Positions 46,126 to 52,150 of a stretch of 54,839 bases of DNA are shown piece by piece. The translations under genes were made by a program, and so were the position numbers. A model generated the notes under the pieces. It was not told where the DNA came from. It did no database searches and worked only from the letters and a program-made list of their open reading frames with translations. The stretch's first letter is position 1. Each line of letters starts with the position of its first letter. This DNA comes from DATGFB01 sp032160545 (GTDB lineage Bacteria; Actinomycetota; Actinomycetes; Mycobacteriales; Jatrophihabitantaceae). The stretch spans positions 1 through 54,839 of the forward strand of contig JAVHVN010000164.1 in assembly GCA_032160545.1 (NCBI GenBank), in the 5' to 3' direction.

Positions 46126-46322
46126 GGCGTACCGCCCTGGTGCTCGCCCGCCGCGCCCACCCCCGCGACGAGGGCGCGCAGGTCGACCCGGATCAGGTCG
46201 ACGCCGCCGACACTGATGATCAGGTCACCCACGACGGCGACGCCGCTGCCGATGAGGCGGTCAAGCGCGTCCACAAGTCCCTCGACGGAGGCATTCGACG
46301 TGAGCGTCCGAACCTCGGTCAC
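46122..46322 (-). CDS. gvpS: Gas vesicle protein GvpS (GvpA-like)
   Basis: The GTG at 46322 overlaps the gvpL stop (GTGA). The 66-residue product (SVEGLVDALDRLIGSGVAVV, GDLIISVGGVDLIRVDLRAL) has the GvpA/GvpJ/GvpS fold reduced to its core. In Streptomyces-type clusters GvpS is a minor wall or nucleation protein. Confidence 0.85.
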   Translation of the reverse strand: MTEVRTLTSNASVEGLVDALDRLIGSGVAVVGDLIISVGGVDLIRVDLRALVAGVGAAGEHQGGTP

Positions 46323-47116
46323 GGCACCACCTCGAGGCGGACGTCGGTGAAGGAATACGGCGGCAGCGGCCCGACGACCTCGACAGCACATCCCGCGTCG
46401 CGGAGCCGGTCGCTGATCGATGCGAGCACGCGAACCAGTTCGCCGCGCGCCGCGTCGGGGACCAGATAGCTACGAGCGACGACGGTGTCGGCTCGATACA
46501 CCCGCTCCCGCGTTCGTTCCGCCAGGGCAGCGAGTTCGGCGTCCAGTTCACCGGCCGCGAGGGCGACGGCCTTCGCATCCTCCGCCAGGCGTCGCTGGTG
46601 CTGCCGCCGGTCGAGGAGATAGTCCGTTCCGGTACCGGCGACCGCGGCCGCCGACGACGTCGACGCAGCGGGCACGGTCGAGACGCGTACCGACCATTCG
46701 CTTCGCCCCCGGACGGAGTCGAGCGCGGCGACGATCTGGCGAGTCGATCCGCGCAGCAGCGCGATCAGTCGTGAGGCGTCCGCGCACAGCGTGCCGAGCC
46801 GCATCGGCAGCACCGGCCCGGCAGCGGCCAAGCTGCGCACCACGGCGTCATGCCGGCGGGCCAGGCCGGCCAGCTGCTCGGCGGCCAGGTCCTCTTCTTC
46901 CCCCGCCGTCAACGATGTCGGGTCCAGCGCGCTGTACACGGCCGCGACGCTGCCGACCGCGGCGAGGCACAGCGCGGCCGAGTCGACCTCGGCATCACGC
47001 AGCGCCACCGCGTCCGCGGCGGACAGGTGCCGCCCGCCGTCGACGATCCCGAACACGTAGAGGCAGTTGTCGGCCGGCGGCTGGTCGCGGGGCCCCACAG
47101 TCGGGTCAGCGATCAT
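46319..47116 (-). CDS. gvpL: Gas vesicle protein GvpL
   Basis: The ATG at 47116 gives 265 residues of the GvpL/GvpF family: DNCLYVFGIVDGGRHLSAAD, GPVLPMRLGTLCADASRLIA and ending VGPLPPYSFTDVRLEVV, the classical C-terminal GPxPPY motif that gvpF here lacks. Overlap with gvpJ is 11 nt and with gvpS 4 nt. It probably interacts with several Gvp proteins during assembly. Confidence 0.9.
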   Translation of the reverse strand: MIADPTVGPRDQPPADNCLYVFGIVDGGRHLSAADAVALRDAEVDSAALCLAAVGSVAAVYSALDPTSLTAGEEEDLAAEQLAGLARRHDAVVRSLAAAGPVLPMRLGTLCADASRLIALLRGSTRQIVAALDSVRGRSEWSVRVSTVPAASTSSAAAVAGTGTDYLLDRRQHQRRLAEDAKAVALAAGELDAELAALAERTRERVYRADTVVARSYLVPDAARGELVRVLASISDRLRDAGCAVEVVGPLPPYSFTDVRLEVVP

Positions 47117-47507
47117 GGCGATCCCCTTCGGCTCGCTCGTCGACGGCTCGCGCGCCGGCTGCACCGTCGCCGTTGCCGACCTGGCCTTCCAGTTCGACCA
47201 CTCGGCGCCGCAGCTGTTCGACCTCGTCGGCGTTCTTTCGCGCGTCCCCCGACAGGAAGGGATCGGACGACCACCAGTCGATGCCCATGCTGCGGGCGGT
47301 GTCGGCGGATGCGATGAGCAACCGGATCTTGAGTGTGAGCAGCTCGATGTCCAGCACGTTCACCCCGACGTCGCCGACGATCACGACGCCCTTGTCGAGC
47401 ACCCGCTCGAGCACGTCCGCGAGGGTGCTTCCCCCGCCGGACGAGGGAGGACGCACTGAGTTCGGCGCTGCAGACCGCGATGTGCTCGGCAGATTGCTCG
47501 GTTCCAT
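47106..47507 (-). CDS. gvpJ: Gas vesicle protein GvpJ
   Basis: The ATG at 47507 follows GAGGAGG. The 133-residue protein has a GvpA-like core (STLADVLERVLDKGVVIVGD, VGVNVLDIELLTLKIRLLIA) followed by SADTARSMGIDWW, typical of GvpJ, and a coiled-coil segment (NADEVEQLRRRVVELEGQV). It is a minor wall protein involved in vesicle shape or tip formation. Confidence 0.9.
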   Translation of the reverse strand: MEPSNLPSTSRSAAPNSVRPPSSGGGSTLADVLERVLDKGVVIVGDVGVNVLDIELLTLKIRLLIASADTARSMGIDWWSSDPFLSGDARKNADEVEQLRRRVVELEGQVGNGDGAAGARAVDERAEGDRHDR

Positions 47508-47517
47508 CAGCGCCTCC

Positions 47518-47808
47518 TCAACGTCCGTCCGTCGATGCGCGCGTGAACCGGCGGATTCGCTCGTACCCGGTGAGCTGACCTTGCTCGTCGACGTCGACCC
47601 GGTAGGTGGACAACACGCTCGTCGTGGACGGCACCCGCTCGACATCGACGACGTCGACGAGGATCGACCAGCCGGACTCCACGCGGCGGATTCCGGACAC
47701 CCGGTCCGCCGGCTGCCCGTTGAGGTCGACGAACTCCTCGACGGCAGCGGAGACGAGCTCCTTCAGCGGTGGCGACTGCCCAGTGCGACGTGGCCCGGCA
47801 GGCATCAC
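47518..47808 (-). CDS. gvpO: Gas vesicle protein GvpO
   Basis: The 96-residue protein matches GvpO: LKELVSAAVEEFVDLNGQPA, DRVSGIRRVESGWSILVDVV and STYRVDVDEQGQLTGYERIR. It is the first gene of the operon; start is GTG 47808 or ATG 47805. In haloarchaea GvpO is essential for vesicle formation and has been linked to gvp expression. The 5' region holds nested inverted repeats. Confidence 0.9.
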   Translation of the reverse strand: MMPAGPRRTGQSPPLKELVSAAVEEFVDLNGQPADRVSGIRRVESGWSILVDVVDVERVPSTTSVLSTYRVDVDEQGQLTGYERIRRFTRASTDGR

Positions 47809-47830
47809 GTACCGCCGCGGACGCTGAGGT

Positions 47831-47914
47831 TTCGACCGCCGGCAAGACGGTCGAAGCCCGAATGGTCGGGTCGCTCCATGAGGGCGGAGTACCCGACCAT
47901 TTCGACGAGTTAAC
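47831..47914 (-). promoter_or_regulatory. gvp operon promoter region with two inverted repeats
   Basis: On the minus strand GTTAAC (47914-47909) and GGGTAC (47894-47889) are 14 nt apart, resembling stress sigma-B/sigma-F-type promoters (GTTT-N14-17-GGGTAY). The arms ACCCGACCATTTCG (47891-47904) and CGAATGGTCGGGT (47859-47871) form a 13-bp inverted repeat with one extra base, and one arm overlaps the -10 box. Downstream, TTCGACCG (47831-47838) and CGGTCGAA (47848-47855) form a second hairpin in the leader. The arrangement suggests a repressor site plus a structured leader. Confidence 0.45.
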
Positions 47915-48011
47915 CCCTACTTAGCAAGATCTTTTACGCCCGTTTTAGATGTGTGAACGCCGGGTAAGGCCAGATCACCAGTACGTATCGAACGATGGGC
48001 GGCGGTGCGAG

Positions 48012-48239
48012 ATGACCGAGCGGTCGGAGCAGATGAACCTGCATGAGCAGGTATTCGGTGCATTGCTCGACAAGGTGCGTCAGGATCGCTACCCGAGCAC
48101 CCAACAGCTCGACCTGCTCGAACAGAACCTGTCCGGCCACGAACGTGCCGAGTTCGCCGCCGTCCTGCTCGAGAAGGTGGACCGGGACCGCTACCCGAGC
48201 ATGGCGATGATCCATCGCCTGATCCGGCTGTCGCGCTAG
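48012..48239 (+). CDS. Small protein with duplicated LLxKV-DRYPS motif, divergent from gvp
   Basis: The ATG at 48012 gives 75 residues. It is an internal duplication: ALLDKVRQDRYPSTQQLDLL in the first half and VLLEKVDRDRYPSMAMIHRL in the second. The protein is helical and charged with no membrane segment. It is divergent from gvpO, with about 200 bp between, and could be a regulator or accessory of the gas vesicle operon. I recognise no named family. The motif repeat is strong evidence that the frame is real. Confidence 0.7.
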   Translation: MTERSEQMNLHEQVFGALLDKVRQDRYPSTQQLDLLEQNLSGHERAEFAAVLLEKVDRDRYPSMAMIHRLIRLSR

Positions 48240-48284
48240 CGGATCCCGCCTGGATGGCGCCGCCGTCCTGACGGTCGCCCGTGA

Positions 48285-48364
48285 CCGATCGCTTGAGCTT
48301 GCGCCAAAGTTGCCGATGGCTCCGGTGGGGCAAGGAACAAGTCAGCTGGCGCGGGGACGGATCG
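48285..48364 (+). promoter_or_regulatory. Structured leader of the GH26 gene (possible cis-regulatory RNA)
   Basis: Nested complementary segments occur upstream of the ATG at 48383: CGATC (48286-48290) with GATCG (48360-48364), GCGCCA (48301-48306) with TGGCGC (48347-48352), and TTGCC (48310-48314) with GGCAA (48329-48333). Conserved-looking single-stranded stretches (CAAAG, GGAACAAG, GGGGAC) lie between. This nested design resembles a riboswitch, but I could not match it with confidence to a known class. Confidence 0.4.
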
Positions 48365-48382
48365 AACAAAGGCGGCCAAATC

Positions 48383-49438
48383 ATGCACCCGCGCACCCGA
48401 GTGAACCCCGTCCTGCTTGTGACCGTGCTCGTCGGTGCGTCAGCGCTGCTGGCTGCGTTCGTCCCGAATGCGGATGCGGGCGTCAACCGCGCGAAGGCGG
48501 CGTCGCAGAAGAAGACCGTCACCCCCACCGTCGTGACCACGACGCCGTACGCCCTCGGCGCGTATGCGTCGGACTTCACCGGGGCCGGGTCGCAGCTGAG
48601 CCAGTTCGAGTCCCAGCTCGGCGCGAAGGTGGCCGTGGCCTCGAGCTTCCGCGGCTGGGGGGATGTCTTTCCCGACCCAGCCCAACTGCCGGACTCCGCG
48701 ACCGGACACACGCTGCTGGTCTCGTGGGACCTCGGCGCAACCGCCGACACCCGGTTCAGCACGTTCACCGCCCACCAGCACGATGCCTACCTGCTGCAGG
48801 AGGCCACCGCCGCGCGGAACTACGGCAAGCCGCTGTACGTCCGCCCGTGGCCGGAGATGAACGGCGACTGGCAGGCCTTCCAGCCCACACCCGACGGCAG
48901 CCGCCCGGCCGGCGGCACCTATGCCCAGTTCGTCGCGGCCTGGCGCTACCTCGTCACGTTCTTTCGCAACCACGGCGCGACGAACGTGAAGTGGGTCTTC
49001 AACCCGACGACCGACACCTACGCCGAGACGACGCCGGTGAGCCGCATCTGGCCGGGCGCCGGCTACGTCGACGTCCTGGGCCTGGACGGCTACAACTGGG
49101 GCACCGGCGGGATCTTCGCGTGGCGCTCCTTTGCGAACATCTACTCCGCGCAGTACCAGAACCTCGTCGCGCTCGCACCGACCAAGCCGGTGTGGGTCTG
49201 CGAGGTCGGCAGCAAGGAGCCCGGCGAGGACGACGGCGCTCCGGTCGACCCGGCACACACCAAGAGCGGGTGGTACCAGGACATGTTCGCCTACCTGAAC
49301 ACCACGGCGACCCGGGTGCGAGCTGTCGTGCTGTTCGACACCCGCAAGGAACGCGACTGGCGGATCAGCTCGTCGAGCGATGCGCTCGCGGCCGTCCACA
49401 ATGTCGCGGTGGCCGCGCCGGGCGCCGTGCCGTCCTGA
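48383..49438 (+). CDS. Secreted GH26-like glycoside hydrolase
   Basis: The ATG at 48383 (after AAAGGCGG) gives 351 residues with signal peptide NPVLLVTVLVGASALLAAFV. The catalytic domain (about 60-340) has VRPWPEMNGDW with the acid/base Glu and KPVWVCEVGSKEPGE with the nucleophile Glu on consecutive beta-strands, and WDLG and LDGYNWG loops, fitting clan A GH26 beta-mannanases or related endo-glycanases. It may trim or release an exopolysaccharide made by the nearby GT2 enzyme, on the opposite strand. The substrate is not proven. Confidence 0.82.
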   Translation: MHPRTRVNPVLLVTVLVGASALLAAFVPNADAGVNRAKAASQKKTVTPTVVTTTPYALGAYASDFTGAGSQLSQFESQLGAKVAVASSFRGWGDVFPDPAQLPDSATGHTLLVSWDLGATADTRFSTFTAHQHDAYLLQEATAARNYGKPLYVRPWPEMNGDWQAFQPTPDGSRPAGGTYAQFVAAWRYLVTFFRNHGATNVKWVFNPTTDTYAETTPVSRIWPGAGYVDVLGLDGYNWGTGGIFAWRSFANIYSAQYQNLVALAPTKPVWVCEVGSKEPGEDDGAPVDPAHTKSGWYQDMFAYLNTTATRVRAVVLFDTRKERDWRISSSSDALAAVHNVAVAAPGAVPS

Positions 49439-49471
49439 TCGCCGCCGTCGCGTCCTGACCGCCGCCCGTAC

Positions 49472-49636
49472 TCAGCCCTCGGTGCGGGGCACGATGCGCA
49501 TGATTGCCAGTCCCGCTCCCAGCAGCGCGAACGACGCGAGGACGAGCCAGACGATGTTGATCCCGGTCGCTGCGAGCGATGCCGATGCGGCACCGGCTCC
49601 AACTCCAACTCCGAGCACTGACGAGGGTGTGTACAT
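49472..49636 (-). CDS. 54-residue LAATG-type membrane peptide coupled to GT2
   Basis: The ATG at 49636 directly follows the TAG of the GT2 gene (TAGATG), with AAAGGA in the GT2 coding end as ribosome site. The product begins MYTPSSVLGVGVGAGAASAS, followed by LAATG, a hydrophobic helix (INIVWLVLASFALLGAGLAI) and the basic end MRIVPRTEG. It therefore consists almost only of a sortase E-type LAxTG motif, a membrane helix and a positive tail, with no cargo domain and no clear signal peptide. It may be a small subunit of the GT2 complex or a sortase-linked polysaccharide anchor. Confidence 0.75.
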   Translation of the reverse strand: MYTPSSVLGVGVGAGAASASLAATGINIVWLVLASFALLGAGLAIMRIVPRTEG

Positions 49637-50797
49637 CTACCAGTTCCTTTCACGGTGGGTGATGGTGTCCCAGAACGCCTTGGCCTGGGCGGCTTGCAGG
49701 AAGAAGTCGAAGGCCATCTCGAAGACGAGCACGGAGGCGAGCAGCATCTGCCACTTCCCGCGCTCGCGGACCGATACGACCCGCTCGATCATGAAGATCA
49801 GGGTGACCGCTGCCCACACCGGCTGCACGTGGACGGTTGCGGCGAAGGCCAGCGAGTACACGATCGTCGCGAGATAGACGGCGGTGACCAGCATGCCCAC
49901 GTGGGTCAGCAGCTGCCGTCCCCAGTACTGAGCGGTGACCCTGGTGAGCCCGTAGTCGGCGAGGTTCTCCAGTGCACCGCGCTTCCAACGCAGCCGCTGC
50001 GACCACAACGCTCGCCAGGTGGTCATCACCTCGGTCTCGAGCAGGCACTCGCGCGGGCTGAGGATGCCGTAGCCCAGATGCAGCAGGCCCAGCGTCAGCT
50101 CGTTGTCCTCGGTCAGGACGTGCGTGTCGTAGACGTGGGCCTGCCCACCCGGCAGCCGGCCGTCGGCCCGCGCCTCGACCACCGCACGCAGCACCGACAC
50201 CTGGAACAGTGCCGCGGTGCCCGTGAGGACGAGCACCTTGCCGCGCTTGCGGCGGACGTCCCGGGCGTAGCGCACGTACTCGTTGCGCTGCAGCATGCCC
50301 ACGTATCCGCCGCCGCGACCGCCGCGGAACGTGCCGCCGACACCGCCGATCACCGAGCCGTGCCGGCCGGCCGCACGGGTGCCCAGCCGGGCGATCGCCC
50401 CCTCGACGAATCCAGGGTCCAGCGCCGAGTCGGCGTCCATCACGAGGATCGCGTCGTCGCCGTCCAGCATCGGCAGCACCTCGTCGAGAACCTGGTTCAG
50501 CGCGCCGGCCTTCTTGGCCGTGTTGCCGACCGTCTCGACGGCGACCGCGTCAGCGCGGCCCCGGACGAGGCTCACGGTGCCGTCGGTGCAGTTGTCGGCG
50601 ACCACGACGACAAGGTCCGGCGGGCGGGTCTGCGCCGCGAGCGAGTCGAGCGCCAGCTCGATCCCGTCCTGCTCGTTGTGAGCGGGGACCAGAGCGACGA
50701 CCAGCCCCGCGCCCTGAAGGGCTCCGATGTACTGCGCCAGCACACCGTGACCGGGGTCGATCGCCCGTTCCAGCGTGCTTGCGTCGGTGGTCGTCAT
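49637..50797 (-). CDS. Membrane glycosyltransferase family 2 (polysaccharide synthase)
   Basis: The 386-residue protein begins with a GT2 domain: VALVPAHNEQDGIELALDSL (about 33-52), DNCTDGT, LVMDADSALDPGFVEGA with the DxD metal site, TEDNELTL with the base Asp region and QRLRW, the processive-synthase QxxRW motif. At least three C-terminal membrane segments (GMLVTAVYLATIVYSLAFAA, VWAAVTLIF, LLASVLVFEMAFDFFL) follow. Processive enzymes of this kind make cellulose, chitin or other beta-glycans; the short size and no PilZ domain set it apart from BcsA. The 54-residue LAATG peptide follows without a gap. Confidence 0.85.
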   Translation of the reverse strand: MTTTDASTLERAIDPGHGVLAQYIGALQGAGLVVALVPAHNEQDGIELALDSLAAQTRPPDLVVVVADNCTDGTVSLVRGRADAVAVETVGNTAKKAGALNQVLDEVLPMLDGDDAILVMDADSALDPGFVEGAIARLGTRAAGRHGSVIGGVGGTFRGGRGGGYVGMLQRNEYVRYARDVRRKRGKVLVLTGTAALFQVSVLRAVVEARADGRLPGGQAHVYDTHVLTEDNELTLGLLHLGYGILSPRECLLETEVMTTWRALWSQRLRWKRGALENLADYGLTRVTAQYWGRQLLTHVGMLVTAVYLATIVYSLAFAATVHVQPVWAAVTLIFMIERVVSVRERGKWQMLLASVLVFEMAFDFFLQAAQAKAFWDTITHRERNW

Positions 50798-50836
50798 CGG
50801 TGTCCTCGCGTCAGGCCGCAGCGCGGCCGGTATTTA

Positions 50837-50850
50837 TCTTCCGTGGAAGA
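50837..50850. promoter_or_regulatory. Palindrome TCTTCC-GT-GGAAGA upstream of GT2
   Basis: This perfect 6-bp inverted repeat with 2-bp centre lies about 40 nt before the GT2 ATG, next to AT-rich ATAAATA, which could be the -10 region on the minus strand. It looks like a repressor site. Confidence 0.4.
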
Positions 50851-51015
50851 CTTAACGCCGAAGTAACACGCGGCGCCACCGGCGAAACGGACATTGACCA
50901 AGGTGGGGACCACCGCCGGAAAGCCCGGTACTAAGGGCCCTAAGGCGGTCGCGGGACTGAAAACCGGTCTTGCAGGACGTGCGCGGCGACGTCCCCGTTC
51001 CCCCGGGCCGGGGCG

Positions 51016-51513
51016 CTACGTGCCGAGCAGTTGCTCGCGCAGGATGTCGGCGTGGCCGCAGTGCTGCGCGAGCTCGCGCAGCATGTGCAGGTACACCCAT
51101 CGCAACGGCACCGGTCCGCGCCGGTTGCCTCGGATCAGGTCGTCCAGCCCGATTGCGGCGACCGCCCGGCGGGCCGCCTCGCAGGCCTCCCGGTGGGCGC
51201 GCAACACGCCGGGGATGGTGTCCCCCTCGTCGATGACGAACGATTCGTGTGGGGTGGCGGGAATACCGATCTCGGCACGCGGCCGGCACGTGATCGCTTC
51301 GTCGAACCACACCTTCTCGACGAAGGTCGCGTGCTTCACCAGACCGAGCAGCGTGGTTCGCGACGGCACCAACGACCGGCGCGCCTGTTCCTCGGTCAGG
51401 CCGTCGAGACTGTTCTGTAGCGCTGCGCGATGCTCGTCGAGAAAGGCCTCCAGCTGGCGGCGGAGCGGCTGCCCGAGGACGTCGTCAGCGAATGTCGCAG
51501 GCAGTGAGGTCAT
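51016..51513 (-). CDS. DinB/DUF664-family protein
   Basis: The ATG at 51513 gives 165 residues forming the DinB four-helix bundle: LRRQLEAFLDEHRAALQNSL, LVKHATFVEKVWFDEAI with the first metal His and LRELAQHCGHADILRE with the C-terminal His pair. Some relatives are mycothiol-dependent maleylpyruvate isomerases or thiol transferases. The substrate is unknown. It is preceded by the highly structured region 51514-52150. Confidence 0.85.
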   Translation of the reverse strand: MTSLPATFADDVLGQPLRRQLEAFLDEHRAALQNSLDGLTEEQARRSLVPSRTTLLGLVKHATFVEKVWFDEAITCRPRAEIGIPATPHESFVIDEGDTIPGVLRAHREACEAARRAVAAIGLDDLIRGNRRGPVPLRWVYLHMLRELAQHCGHADILREQLLGT

Positions 51514-51550
51514 GGCCGAAGCATTCCATCGCTCAAGGCGGGAGGACGCG

Positions 51551-51593
51551 GTGCCTGGCAGCCGAAGGCGGGGGGGCTTTGGCCGCCAGGCAC
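51551..51593. repeat. 13-bp inverted repeat upstream of dinB-like gene
   Basis: GTGCCTGGCAGCC (51551-51563) and GGCCGCCAGGCAC (51581-51593) pair with one mismatch around a 17-nt G-rich loop, directly upstream of the DinB-family gene. It could be an attenuator in its leader. Confidence 0.5.
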
Positions 51594-51773
51594 AACCTGC
51601 GTCGTTGCCCTGGCGTCGAGGCGGGGGATCCCGGGCCGGTGCAACGAGATAAACGTTAAACCGATGGCACTTGATTACTGATGGGTAATGTCCCGATAAC
51701 GGTGGGACTTTGGTCCCGAATCCCGCAAATGCCTTTCTGGCAAGAGACTTCTTCGCGGGCATTATTCGAACCA

Positions 51774-51794
51774 CCCATGACACATTGTCATGGG
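51774..51794. promoter_or_regulatory. Palindromic element CCCATGACA-CAT-TGTCATGGG
   Basis: A perfect 9-bp inverted repeat with a 3-bp centre lies in the AT-rich part of the noncoding region. The half-site TGTCATGGG recurs at 52033-52041. The geometry is that of a dimeric regulator site. Confidence 0.5.
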
Positions 51795-51876
51795 GTCCGG
51801 GTGATCGGCTTTCCAATTCATTAAAGAAATGAATTCCGCGGACGATTACCCGCGGCCGAGACCGGGTTCGGGTCGC

Positions 51877-52000
51877 ACCGGGCCCGCTCCATCCCGACTG
51901 GCGGGCCCGGTACGACCGCGCGGCGCCGGTCGCCGCGACACGCGCGCCCGAGGGGGTCGGGCGCCCGGCCGCCGATATTCAAGCATCGGTCGGCCGGGCG
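51877..52000. terminator. Cluster of strong GC hairpins downstream of DUF4012 gene
   Basis: ACCGGGCCCGC (51877-51887) and GCGGGCCCGGT (51901-51911) form a perfect 11-bp stem. A smaller stem (GCGCCCGA/TCGGGCGC) follows, then CGCCCGGCCGCCGAT (51962-51976) pairs with 51985-52000 with one bulge. Three successive hairpins would stop transcription arriving from the DUF4012 gene on the minus strand. Confidence 0.55.
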
Positions 52001-52150
52001 GCGCTCGATAAGAGGGCAAGGTCGTGACGTTGTGTCATGGGACTCGCTATCGCCGTTTCGGCACTCGCCACGCCATCGCGGACGCGCTGCATTCGAAATC
52101 GCGCGGATAACCCATCGGCCGGCGCCGATCAGGGCACCGTCAGTGCGGGC

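Larger units (their letters stand above)
51514..52150. other. 637-bp noncoding region with several inverted repeats
   Basis: No coding frame is convincing. The segment 51640-51840 is markedly AT-richer than the window. It holds many paired segments, including CCCGC...GCGGG around TGCCTTTCTGGCA (51724-51759) and AATTCATT-AAAGA-AATGAATT near 51810-51833. Hairpins at 51551-51593, 51774-51794 and 51877-52000 are listed separately. It may hold an unannotated noncoding RNA, or the terminators of the DUF4012 operon plus the dinB promoter. Confidence 0.5.

Noticed and set aside
48240..48382. c-di-GMP-I or c-di-AMP riboswitch upstream of the GH26 gene
   Set aside because: The conserved cores of both classes as I know them are not present; only an unassigned structured leader is supported.
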